Assembly: GCF_052068095.1 (NCBI RefSeq)
Contig: NZ_JBQHDG010000018.1
Location: 191,260-255,259, forward strand
Direction: 5' to 3'
Source of the DNA: Phytohabitans sp052068095
GTDB lineage: Bacteria; Actinomycetota; Actinomycetes; Mycobacteriales; Micromonosporaceae
DNA: 64,000 nt
Positions within the stretch are counted from its first letter, which is position 1. Each line of letters opens with the position of its first letter. This document shows positions 16,769 through 24,863 of the stretch, in pieces. Below the pieces are notes generated by a model. The model searched no databases. It was given only the letters and a program-made list of their open reading frames with translations, and was not told where the DNA came from. Position numbers and translations under genes: made by a program.

Positions 16769-18802
16769 ATGACTGCCGCCGTCCCAGTCGCTGGTCAATT
16801 GAGCCGTCTCGCGGTGCCTGGAGAGCGGCTTGGTTGGATCTTTCGCGATCGAAATCTCTATCGTCGTCGCTTTATGGAGCCACCGCCGGTGCCGGAGATG
16901 GTCAATCCCGTCTTCGCGCAGCGCGTGGCGACGCACCAGGCACAGATGGCCAAGCGGATCCTGCTGGTGCTCGGGATCGGCGGTGGGTTCGGCTTTCTGC
17001 TGCTGTGCTGTGGCGGCATGGCCAGCTCCGGCAGCGAGGGCGCCGGCACCGGGCTGATGGTCTTCGGCCTGCTCGTCGGGCTGGCCGCCGCCGGCGCCGC
17101 CGTCCTGCCGTGGCTTGTCTACAACAACGCGAAGAGCGCGCTCCAGCGCGAGCAGCAGCGCGTCCAGGAGGCCTACCAGCAGGCCATGGCGCACTGGAAC
17201 GCCCGCCGCGCGGCGCATGACCACCACCAGCGGGCCGCGGTCGACCAGATGTTCGAGTGGGGTGCGGCCGCGCCGGCGCCGGGAAACCGCCGGGTCGACA
17301 TCGTCGGTGGCACGAGTTGGGGTTGGGAGGCCCTCCTCACCGTGTTCGGCGGTTCGCTGCTGAGCACGCGGGGTGCGGTCACGTTGGTCGACTTCACCGG
17401 TGAGGCGCTCTGCGGCGAGCTGCTCAGCCTGGCCGAGGAGACACGCCGCACCGTCCGGCTCACCGCCCTGCCGTCGCAGCTCGACCAGGTCAACCTGGCG
17501 GCCGGCCTGGAGACGCGGGAGCTTGTCGACAGCCTGGTGGAGTCGATGTACGGCGACCGGGAGACCGGCAGCCGCGCGGAGCGGAGCCAGGACACGATGA
17601 TCCTCACCGAGATCTGCGAGGTGCTCGGGGGCGACATCACCGTGGCCCGCGTGATCGCCGGGTTGCGGGTGCTGACCGACCGCTCGGGTGAGCCGGCGCT
17701 GAGCCCCGCGGAGGTCGCGCGGGTGCGCGACCTGATGTCCGACGAGGCGCGCCGCCAGGCGCATCCGCACCTGCGGCGGATCGAGGGCTTCCTACGCCCG
17801 CTGGAGTCGATGGGTGCCTCGGCGGTCGACCTGCCCGCCGTCGACCTGTCCTGCCTCGTCGCCGACCGGGACGGTCGCAGTGCGCACGGCGAGCTGCTCA
17901 AGGATCTGATCGTGCAGTGGCTCATCCGGCAGGTGATGCGCGGGCGGGTCCAGGGCGGCTCGATCGTCGTGTCGGGCGCCGACGAGGTGCACCACCAGCA
18001 CATCGAGCGGTTGACCACCGTGTGCGAGCGGAGCGGCGTGCGGTTGGTGCTTTTCTTCCAGCACCTGCGCGAGCAGACGCGGCAGCTGCTGGGCGGCGGC
18101 GAGGTCTGCTTCATGCGCCTGGGCAACCACCAGGAGGCGCAGCAGGCGGCGGAGTTCATCGGACGGCAGCACAAGTTCGTGCTCAGCCAGCTGACCCGCA
18201 CGCTCGGCGGCAACGAGACGCACACGGTCGCCGACTCCGAGGGATACTCCATTTCGGAGGGTCATTCGGTGACCAAGGGCGGATACTCCGGGTCCTCCGG
18301 CGGGCAGCGGCACGGCGGCAGCTTCTGGAGCCGCACGCGAAACTGGAGCCATACCCGTGACTGGAGCCAGACGCTGTCGACCGCCACGGGCACCAACTGG
18401 AGCAACGCGACATCCGCCCAGCGGGTCTACGAGTTCGCCGTCGAGCCGCGTGTGCTCCAGGATCTGCCCGACTACGCGTTGCTGCTGGTCAAGGGTGAGG
18501 GCAGAGGGTCCGTCGTGCAGGCGGTCGAGTGCGACCCGGCGATCACCACGCTGCCGCGCATGACCATGGCCGCGCTCGACGACGTGCCCCTGCCACCGCC
18601 GCAGGAAGCGGTGATCCCGGTGTCCGGGCCGCCCCAGCAGGTGACGGTCTCCCGTCCCGCGCCACTCACGGGGGTGCCGGTCAACCAGGTGCCGCCGGGC
18701 CAGCTCACGCCGCCGCAGCAGTACCAGCCGCAGCCGCACTATCCGGCGCCACAGCAGCCGTACTACCCGCCGCCGCAGCAGCCGCCCTATCCACCGCACT
18801 AG
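16769..18802 (+). CDS. Membrane-anchored VirD4/TraG-like ATPase-fold protein lacking a P-loop lysine
   Basis: A 677-residue protein with two transmembrane helices (~residues 66-86 and 93-113), then a coiled region and an ATPase-like domain. Where a Walker A should be, it reads IVGGTSWGWEALL (~residues 180-192), with no GK[ST]. A Walker-B-like strand is present (SIVVSGADEVHHQ), followed by RLVLFFQHLREQT, as in actinobacterial conjugation-coupling-like proteins. Next is a Ser/Trp/Gly-rich segment (~485-555) with repeated W-S units, then a Pro/Gln-rich tail rich in PPQQP. It may be a membrane scaffold or pseudo-ATPase. It stands alone, with no relaxase or other transfer genes nearby. Confidence 0.6.
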   Translation: MTAAVPVAGQLSRLAVPGERLGWIFRDRNLYRRRFMEPPPVPEMVNPVFAQRVATHQAQMAKRILLVLGIGGGFGFLLLCCGGMASSGSEGAGTGLMVFGLLVGLAAAGAAVLPWLVYNNAKSALQREQQRVQEAYQQAMAHWNARRAAHDHHQRAAVDQMFEWGAAAPAPGNRRVDIVGGTSWGWEALLTVFGGSLLSTRGAVTLVDFTGEALCGELLSLAEETRRTVRLTALPSQLDQVNLAAGLETRELVDSLVESMYGDRETGSRAERSQDTMILTEICEVLGGDITVARVIAGLRVLTDRSGEPALSPAEVARVRDLMSDEARRQAHPHLRRIEGFLRPLESMGASAVDLPAVDLSCLVADRDGRSAHGELLKDLIVQWLIRQVMRGRVQGGSIVVSGADEVHHQHIERLTTVCERSGVRLVLFFQHLREQTRQLLGGGEVCFMRLGNHQEAQQAAEFIGRQHKFVLSQLTRTLGGNETHTVADSEGYSISEGHSVTKGGYSGSSGGQRHGGSFWSRTRNWSHTRDWSQTLSTATGTNWSNATSAQRVYEFAVEPRVLQDLPDYALLLVKGEGRGSVVQAVECDPAITTLPRMTMAALDDVPLPPPQEAVIPVSGPPQQVTVSRPAPLTGVPVNQVPPGQLTPPQQYQPQPHYPAPQQPYYPPPQQPPYPPH

Positions 18803-18880
18803 CGGACTTCGGATTCGGGGTTGCCGTCGTGGTGGTTTCCAAGCTGTTTTTCCCGCGTCCGCGTCAGTCGCAGACCGTAT

Positions 18881-18973
18881 GCTCCCGCGGGCACCGCTCC
18901 GGCCGGCCCACAAGGGCCGGCGCAGCCGGCGGGGTCAGCGCGACCAACAGCGGACGGGTAAGGCCGCGGGAGC
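18881..18973. other. Nested inverted-repeat RNA-structure candidate in a 391-bp intergenic gap
   Basis: The gap 18803-19193 has no supported gene. A 10-bp perfect inverted repeat (GCTCCCGCGG 18881-18890 / CCGCGGGAGC 18964-18973) encloses an 8-bp hairpin (GCCGGCCC-ACAA-GGGCCGGC, 18902-18921) and a further CCGCT/AGCGG pairing. It could be a terminator for the upstream gene, a leader RNA for the downstream gene or a small RNA. I match no known riboswitch consensus. Confidence 0.4.
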
Positions 18974-19193
18974 AACGGTCCGGACCACGACGGACATCGC
19001 GGTAGCTCACATCTTTATCTGGAATCTAGGTTTATCTGGAACCTCGGTTTCCAGGCGCGGAGCCAGAGCCGCCTCGACCCGGAAGGCTCTCCCGCGGCGG
19101 CTCTGTCGCCTTTCCGCAAGCTGGTGTACGGGGCGCCGGGTGCGTGGCACATTGGACTCGTGACTCCCGTGTGAGACGGATCCGGGAGGCGGG

Positions 19194-20564
19194 ATGGCAT
19201 TGCCACTGCGGGTGACAGTGTCGATCAATCGGATTGACGCGGCACCCGGCGATCGGTTCAACTTCGACGTCACACTGCGAAATACGAGCGACATCGTCGA
19301 GCACTACGTGGTCGAGATGCTCGGGCTCCCGGCCGGCGCGACCGCGCGGGTCGAGCCCGACGTCGCCAAGCTGCGGCCCGGCGAGACCGCCACGGCGACC
19401 GTGCAGCTCGCGGTGCCCGAGCAGTCGCCGGCCGCGGCCGGCCTCTACACGCTGGGCGTCCTCGTGCGCTCGCGCTACCGGCCGGAGGTCTCGCGCTGCG
19501 AGGAGTTTCCGCTGACCCTCGCGGCCGTCGACGACCTCGCGGTGCGGGTCGATCCCGAGGTCGCGACCGGCGGCCGCGGCGCCCGGTACACGGTGCAGGT
19601 CACCAACGGGGGCAACCTGCCGGTGCGGCTGGCACTCGGCGCGTCCGACCCGGAGCGGCGGGTCGCGTCGACGTTCGAGCCGCCCGTCCTCGACCTGCCG
19701 CAGGGCGCGACAGCACACTCGTTCCTGAGCGTCCACGCGCCCGTCCCGTGGAACAAGGAAAAGCAGCGGGTGCTGACCGTCGAGGCCGTCGGCGGCGGCG
19801 CCCGGGGCACCGGCACCGCCACGTTCGTGCAGCGGCCCCGTTTCGCCTCGAAGTTGGTGCGCACCGCCGGCATGGTGGGTGCCGTCGTCGCGGTGGTCGG
19901 GGCCGTGCTGGCCGGAGCGCTGATCGCCCGGGGCGGCGAAGAAGAGCCCGACCCGGGTGCCACCGGGCCACCCGGAGTCGCCACCTCCGGGCCCGCCGTC
20001 GTGCCACCGGCTTCACCGTCCGCGGCGGCCCCGCCGAGTCCCAGCGCGCCGCCCACCACAGAGGCACCCTCACCCACCGGACCACCGCCACCGGACCCGC
20101 AGGTCGTCGATGTCACCCAACCCTTCGGCGAACCAGCCAACGGGGTACTCGACGACGACGCGTTCCGGCGGCGCGGGCTTCTGATTTCCGGGGCGCCGGA
20201 GCAGGGCGTGCGCCAGGAGTGCGCGAACGCGTTCTCGGTAGCGGTCACCGGAGACGCCAACAGCGGCCGCTCCCTTTCCGCCGCCCTTTCCAACAACGAA
20301 AACGAGTGCACGGACGTGCCCGTCCTGATCAGGTTGCGGGTCTCGGTCTCCACGATCCAGGTCACCGTCGCGGGCGACGAGGAGACCCGTCAACTCGAGG
20401 TCTTCTACAAAGACAACACCCGCTTCGTCGAAAACGACCTGACCGTCACCCCTGAGGAACGGCGCACCGAGATCGACTTCCTGGTGGTACGCGGCCTCCC
20501 CGCCGCCGACGGCACCGTCCCCGCGGCGCAGATCGTGGAGATCCGGTTCACCCCGTCCACGTGA
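19194..20564 (+). CDS. Ig-like/TM protein of the CIS locus (COG1470-like)
   Basis: A 456-residue protein starting at ATG after GGGAGGCGGG. The N-terminus has two Ig-like beta domains of the kind annotated as COG1470/NEW3 (LRNTSDIVEHYVVEMLGLPAG and YTVQVTNGGNLPVRLAL). There is no signal peptide. A single TM helix lies at ~226-246, then a Pro/Ser/Thr linker, then a ~155-residue beta-rich domain. With no leader, the Ig domains are probably cytoplasmic and the C-terminus outside. It converges with the CIS operon (stop codons 5 bp apart), and a related protein lies at the other end of the locus (39118-40167). Function is unknown; a role as membrane partner of the CIS is inferred. Confidence 0.7.
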   Translation: MALPLRVTVSINRIDAAPGDRFNFDVTLRNTSDIVEHYVVEMLGLPAGATARVEPDVAKLRPGETATATVQLAVPEQSPAAAGLYTLGVLVRSRYRPEVSRCEEFPLTLAAVDDLAVRVDPEVATGGRGARYTVQVTNGGNLPVRLALGASDPERRVASTFEPPVLDLPQGATAHSFLSVHAPVPWNKEKQRVLTVEAVGGGARGTGTATFVQRPRFASKLVRTAGMVGAVVAVVGAVLAGALIARGGEEEPDPGATGPPGVATSGPAVVPPASPSAAAPPSPSAPPTTEAPSPTGPPPPDPQVVDVTQPFGEPANGVLDDDAFRRRGLLISGAPEQGVRQECANAFSVAVTGDANSGRSLSAALSNNENECTDVPVLIRLRVSVSTIQVTVAGDEETRQLEVFYKDNTRFVENDLTVTPEERRTEIDFLVVRGLPAADGTVPAAQIVEIRFTPST

Positions 20565-20568
20565 CGGC

Positions 20569-21543
20569 TCACGACCGTACGTAGAAGGCGACCTCGGTGA
20601 CCGCGAGGTCCTTGAAGCGGGCGCCCGGGTAGGTGCTTTCCACCTCCAGCGTCAGCGAGCTGACCGATCCGGCCTCGACGTCGAGCGTCTGCGGCTCGAC
20701 GCGGTCGTCCAGGTTCCAGCGGGCCGACCACGAGCCGCTGGTGAGCCGGAGCCGCTTGACCCGCTGGTTGTTCGCGTAGTCGTCGGGCGAACGGCCGTCG
20801 CCGTTGACGAGCGTGATCCTGGTGAGCTGCACCGGGTTGGCGAACTGGTAGGTCAGCCGTACACCGACGTTGCTGCGCAACCGCCCGCCGTCGCTCTGCC
20901 ACGTCGTGGCGGCGTCACCGTCCAATGTGTTCGTCACCGCGAAACCCCGGTCCGGGTTGGTGCTGGACGCGCTGGCGCGGACACTCCTCGGGTCGACCTG
21001 CACCAGACCCGGCGGTGCCGCGCCGCCCCCACCCGGTGGCGGATCGCCGTCGAGGTCCGGCCCCCGGCCGGCGAGGAAGACGGCCACGCCGATCAGCGCG
21101 GCCGCGCCGACGACAGCGCCGGCCACCGGCAGGAGCTTGCGCGCCAGCGAGCCTGACCGCGCCGGCGGCGCCGGCGGCGCCATCGGGAGCGGCGGCGGCG
21201 CGACCGCTTGCGGGACACGCAGCTCCAGCCCGCAGCGCTGGCACCGGACCCGCTCCATCGGGTTCCGTTCCCTACAACGTGGACAGTCGACCTCGCCGGG
21301 TCCTGGCAGCGGCGCGCCGTCGATGACGGTGCCGGTGGGGTCGGGCCGCCTCGCGGGTATGACGCTCGTGGCTTCGCCCTTCTCCCCCGGCGTGCGCTGC
21401 GGGCCGAAGTCCGCCGGCTCCGGTGTGGTGCGGAGCGAGGCGAGCAGGTAGCCGCACTTCGGGCACAGGCGCTCGCGATCGGGCCGTACCGGTGTCCCAC
21501 AGTCGGGGCAGGTAAGGCTCTGCCGGCCGGTGACGTCAGGCAT
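20569..21543 (-). CDS. Double zinc-ribbon/TM/discoidin-like protein, last gene of the CIS operon
   Basis: A 324-residue protein. The first zinc ribbon is Cys12-x2-Cys15 with Cys27-x2-Cys30 and the second Cys87-x2-Cys90 with Cys101-x2-Cys104. A TM helix lies at ~137-159, then a ~130-residue beta domain that reads like a discoidin/F5-8C galactose-binding fold (ASASSTNPDRGFAVTNTLDG, then TTWQSDG). There is no signal peptide, so the ribbons should be cytoplasmic. The ATG overlaps the upstream stop by 8 bp. The layout resembles the membrane protein (CisA) linked to CIS in Streptomyces; that equivalence is inference. Confidence 0.72.
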   Translation of the reverse strand: MPDVTGRQSLTCPDCGTPVRPDRERLCPKCGYLLASLRTTPEPADFGPQRTPGEKGEATSVIPARRPDPTGTVIDGAPLPGPGEVDCPRCRERNPMERVRCQRCGLELRVPQAVAPPPLPMAPPAPPARSGSLARKLLPVAGAVVGAAALIGVAVFLAGRGPDLDGDPPPGGGGAAPPGLVQVDPRSVRASASSTNPDRGFAVTNTLDGDAATTWQSDGGRLRSNVGVRLTYQFANPVQLTRITLVNGDGRSPDDYANNQRVKRLRLTSGSWSARWNLDDRVEPQTLDVEAGSVSSLTLEVESTYPGARFKDLAVTEVAFYVRS

Positions 21544-22096
21544 CGCCGCCTCCTTCCTCGCCGGGTGGCCGCACCCGGGCACGACCGCGGGTCGGGCCCG
21601 CCGCCGGGTAGCGGACATCCAGCTCGAGTTGGGCGCCGAGTGGCAGCTCCCCCTCCAGGAAGCCGCGCACCTGCGCCTCGCTGAGGTGGCCGGTGTGGTC
21701 GAGGCTGACCTTCACCACCGGATCGGCCGGGGGCACCGGGTCGTCGCGCCCGTAGATCCCGCCGCCGTCGACCACGGTCACCCGGGCGCCGGTGGCCGCC
21801 TCCAGCAGCCCTTCGATGCCGTGCCGGGTGCCGCGCCAGCCGAGCAGCCGGCCGACCTCCCGGACCAGGGCCCGCCGGTACGCGGGCGGATCGGTGGGCT
21901 CCAGGACGAGCCCCAGCCAGGAGGCGAGGAACTGGAGCATCTCGGGCGAGGCGAGCCCGGCGTCGACCTGGTGCTCGATGCTGTCGATGCGGGCCCGTAC
22001 CGTGTCGGCGACCTCCTCGAAGGCGGTCGCGAACCCGAGCAGCACGGGATCGGCCACCATCGCGCGGGGCAGTTGGGTCACCAACCAGCCGGTCAC
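21536..22096 (-). CDS. Phage tail protein (TIGR02242/gpI-like) of the CIS baseplate
   Basis: A 186-residue protein starting at GTG and overlapping the baseplate J-like stop by four bases (GTGA). The helical middle (FEEVADTVRARIDSIEHQVD, then MLQFLASWLGLVLEP and GWRGTRHGIEGLLEAATG) matches the tail-protein domain that accompanies TIGR02243 baseplate genes in actinobacterial injection systems. It is far shorter than Afp12 of insect-active systems. It probably helps build baseplate wedges. Confidence 0.82.
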   Translation of the reverse strand: MTGWLVTQLPRAMVADPVLLGFATAFEEVADTVRARIDSIEHQVDAGLASPEMLQFLASWLGLVLEPTDPPAYRRALVREVGRLLGWRGTRHGIEGLLEAATGARVTVVDGGGIYGRDDPVPPADPVVKVSLDHTGHLSEAQVRGFLEGELPLGAQLELDVRYPAAGPTRGRARVRPPGEEGGGDA

Positions 22097-24051
22097 TGCC
22101 GCACCACCACCCGGTGCTGGAACGACATGAACAGCGACGCGGGCGCCAGCCGTACCCGCTGGTCGACCTGCTGGATCGGCTTCTGGGTACGGAGGTCGGC
22201 GGTGATGAAGTGGACCGCCTCCACGCTGCGCACGCCGAGCGCGCCGTGCAGGACGCTGTAGACGTCGCCCTGTTGCAGGTCCATGCCGAACGGCCAACCC
22301 TGGCCGCCCGGCCCGCCGGTGAGCGGGTTGACGTACTCGTAGAGGGCCTGCTCGGTGTGCTCGCGCACGGTCTCCGGCCGCACACCCGTCGCCGCGCGGA
22401 CCTCGGCGAAAATCTTGACCCCCTGGTACGTCGGGGTGGCGATCCGCAGTCGCATGGTGAGCAGGCGGCGGGGTTCCAGATATGCCTTGATCTGCTCTTC
22501 CAACTCCGGCGGGATGACGAGGTCGTCGAGCACGAGCGCGGCGGGCGGCACGTCGACGCGCGGCACCACGAGCAGGTGCGCCGGATCGCCCGGGTCTTCC
22601 GGCGGCAGGCAGCGCGCGCGTGCCACCGCCGGCGCGGCGTCCAGCGTGAGGCGCACCACGTCGTCGGCGGTGACCGCGCGGCGGGCGCCGCGCAGCAGCA
22701 TCGGCCCGCGCAGCTTCGCGTTTTCCACCGTCTCCGGATCCACCCCGCCGCGGGTGGGGTCGAGGTTCGTCACCGCCGCGACGAACGGGATCGACGTGTG
22801 GAGCACGGTGAGCCGGTTGGCCGCCACGTTGCCGCGCCGGCCGCCGCCGAAGCGGTAGCCGGTGACGTACACCTGGGCGTCGATGGGCGGGATGGCGCCG
22901 TGCTGCCGCACAGTGCCGTCGCGGCTGACGACCCGCGGCCCGAAGCGGATTTCGCCGTTTGCCCCGGACCAGGTGAAGACGGTGTCGTCGGCGGTCGCGT
23001 CGGCAAGGTCGGCGACCTCGGTCCAGGTCTGCTCCTCGGGCTCGGACCCACGGTCGTGGCGGGGCAGCACGACCCGCACCGTCTCCTCGGGCCGGCGCGG
23101 CAGCACCGGCACCCGCCGCACCTGGAAGACCTGGCCCGGCCGGCCGTCGCTGGTGCCGAGCAGCTCCGCCGGGGCCGGCTCGGCGTGGTACGCGGTCGCC
23201 GTGCCGCCGAGCGCCACCACGGAGAGCGCCTCGAGCTCGGGCGGGTTGCGGTATTCGGGCTGGCCGGTCGCCGGGCGGGTGAGCCGGCAGCGCAGCCAGT
23301 GCGCGCGGCGCGCACCGAGCGCGAGCGGCTCGTGCCGCGGCGGCATGAGGAGCGTTAGCTGGCCGGGCGAGTTGAAGCCGGCACTGGTGTCATCCAGGAT
23401 GCGCACGTCGCGCCACTCCCGCCCGTCCCACGCCTCCCAGACGCGCGGCGGCCGGCGCGGGTCGACGCCGGCGCCCTCGGGCCCGGTAGTCACGTCGAGC
23501 CGCAGCAAGTGCGACGCCGCCGACTCGGCGAGTCCGAAGTAGACAGCGTCGTCCGGTCGCAGCGTGACGAACAGGCGCACCGAGGCGGCCGCGCGGCGCA
23601 GGTCGTCCCAGCGGTCTTCGAACCGGTCGCCGCTCGGAGTCAGGCAGGCGACGAGCTGTGGCGGCACGAGCCGCAGGTCCGTGTCGGTGAGGAAGACGAC
23701 CGGCTCCTCGTCGCCGCTGCGCTCGGTGCTGACCTGGCTGCCGGCCGGTATCCGCAGCGGTTCGGCGCGCGGCGCGGTGAGGGTGAAAAGCAGGTCGGCC
23801 CGCGCCGGCACGGCGGAGAACAGCTCGACGCCGACCAGCTCCAGAAACTTGACGTACAGCCGGTCGGGCACCTGGTTGAGCCGGTACAGCGTCATCTCGG
23901 TCATCCAGGCGAAGAGCTCGACCAGCGCGATGCCCGGATCGGAGACGTTGTGATCTGTCCACTCCGGACAGTGGCGTGGGATCCGTCGCTTGGCCTCGTC
24001 GACGATGTCCTGGAAGCGGCGGTCATCGAGGTTTGGTGCCGGCAAACTCAT
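22093..24051 (-). CDS. Baseplate J-like protein (Afp11/TIGR02243-like)
   Basis: A 652-residue structural protein of the CIS baseplate wedge. It starts MSLPAPNLDDRRFQDIVDEA, followed by IPRHCPEWTDHNVSDPGIAL and the WMTEMTLYRLNQVPDR segment, the hallmark of this putative baseplate assembly family. The C-terminal part holds the gpJ-like region (YRFGGGRRGNVAANRLTVL, then VDPETVENAKLRGPMLLRGA). The ATG overlaps the gp25-like stop (ATGA), supporting translational coupling. Confidence 0.93.
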   Translation of the reverse strand: MSLPAPNLDDRRFQDIVDEAKRRIPRHCPEWTDHNVSDPGIALVELFAWMTEMTLYRLNQVPDRLYVKFLELVGVELFSAVPARADLLFTLTAPRAEPLRIPAGSQVSTERSGDEEPVVFLTDTDLRLVPPQLVACLTPSGDRFEDRWDDLRRAAASVRLFVTLRPDDAVYFGLAESAASHLLRLDVTTGPEGAGVDPRRPPRVWEAWDGREWRDVRILDDTSAGFNSPGQLTLLMPPRHEPLALGARRAHWLRCRLTRPATGQPEYRNPPELEALSVVALGGTATAYHAEPAPAELLGTSDGRPGQVFQVRRVPVLPRRPEETVRVVLPRHDRGSEPEEQTWTEVADLADATADDTVFTWSGANGEIRFGPRVVSRDGTVRQHGAIPPIDAQVYVTGYRFGGGRRGNVAANRLTVLHTSIPFVAAVTNLDPTRGGVDPETVENAKLRGPMLLRGARRAVTADDVVRLTLDAAPAVARARCLPPEDPGDPAHLLVVPRVDVPPAALVLDDLVIPPELEEQIKAYLEPRRLLTMRLRIATPTYQGVKIFAEVRAATGVRPETVREHTEQALYEYVNPLTGGPGGQGWPFGMDLQQGDVYSVLHGALGVRSVEAVHFITADLRTQKPIQQVDQRVRLAPASLFMSFQHRVVVRQ

Positions 24052-24458
24052 GGCATTCGCTCCTCGGAGGGGATGGTATAGAAGGGATAGACCAGGTTGC
24101 GTGTGTCGTTGGTCGACCGCACGCGATACTCGAGTTCGATGTGGACCGTGCCGGTGGCCTGCTCCGGTCGTGCCTGCACGAGATCCAGCTCGATGCGCGG
24201 CTCCCAGCGTTCCAGCGCCTCGCGTACCGACTGCTCGATCAGGCCGAGGGTGGCCGCGTTGAGCGGGGCGAAGACAAGGCCCCACATCGCGCAGCCGAAG
24301 TCGGGCCGCATCACCCGCTCGCCGGGCACCGTCGAGAGGATCATGCGGATGGCGCCGTCCAGCTCGTTCGTCCCGCTGAGCAGCCGCACCGCACCCGTAC
24401 GGGAGACCGCGGCCGGAAAGCCCCAGCCGCTGCCGACGAAGTCGCCATGCCTGTTCAT
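24048..24458 (-). CDS. gp25-like baseplate protein (Afp9-like)
   Basis: A 136-residue gp25/lysozyme-fold baseplate protein that joins the baseplate to the inner tube and sheath. Key segments are IRMILSTVPGERVMRPDFG and CAMWGLVFAPLNAATLGLIE, followed by ALERWEPRIEL, all conserved in gp25-like proteins of contractile systems. It overlaps both neighbours by ATGA. Confidence 0.93.
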   Translation of the reverse strand: MNRHGDFVGSGWGFPAAVSRTGAVRLLSGTNELDGAIRMILSTVPGERVMRPDFGCAMWGLVFAPLNAATLGLIEQSVREALERWEPRIELDLVQARPEQATGTVHIELEYRVRSTNDTRNLVYPFYTIPSEERMP

Positions 24459-24853
24459 CCGGCCAGCACGTCCGGTGAGCCGGCGGTGATCGTGCCCACC
24501 GGAAGGTCGACGGGGTCGTTGCAGGTCATCACCGGGTCGCCCATGCGGGCCAGCGGCTTGCCGTTGACGAACACGGTCGGCGAACCGTTGACCACCCGCC
24601 CCTGGTTGGTCGGCGGCTTGCTGAACGAGCTGCTCGGCACCGGGATGTGGGGAGGCATGTTCTGCGCGACGCTGCCGACGACCGCGACCGGGAGGCCGTT
24701 GGCGAAGACGTCGGTCGACAGTGCGGACACCAGCCGGCCCGCGAACGGCAGCGGCGTCGGGGTCGGCACCGGGCCGCCCGGCGACGGCATGAGCAGGATG
24801 TGGGTGTCCGTCGCGGTGACCGGATCGTTCTGGCGCGCCGCCGGTTGGGGCAT
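24455..24853 (-). CDS. PAAR-like spike-tip protein (Afp10-like)
   Basis: A 132-residue protein that probably caps the spike trimer. It has PAAR-like beta segments: MPQPAARQNDPVTATDTH at the start, GLPVAVVGSVAQNMPPH in the middle, GSPTVFVNGKPLARMGDPV near the end. There is a His and a Cys (MTCND) that could bind metal at the tip. It starts 10 bp after the VgrG-like gene. Confidence 0.92.
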   Translation of the reverse strand: MPQPAARQNDPVTATDTHILLMPSPGGPVPTPTPLPFAGRLVSALSTDVFANGLPVAVVGSVAQNMPPHIPVPSSSFSKPPTNQGRVVNGSPTVFVNGKPLARMGDPVMTCNDPVDLPVGTITAGSPDVLAG

Positions 24854-24863
24854 GCCTTCCCCC

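Noticed and set aside
16142..17770. 542-aa minus-strand ORF spanning the intergenic gap and the VirD4-like gene
   Set aside because: No domains, and it crosses an AT-richer promoter region and the start of a well-supported plus-strand gene.
18680..18802. CCGCAGCAG-type low-complexity DNA
   Set aside because: It encodes the Pro/Gln-rich tail of the VirD4-like protein, so it is not a separate repeat element.
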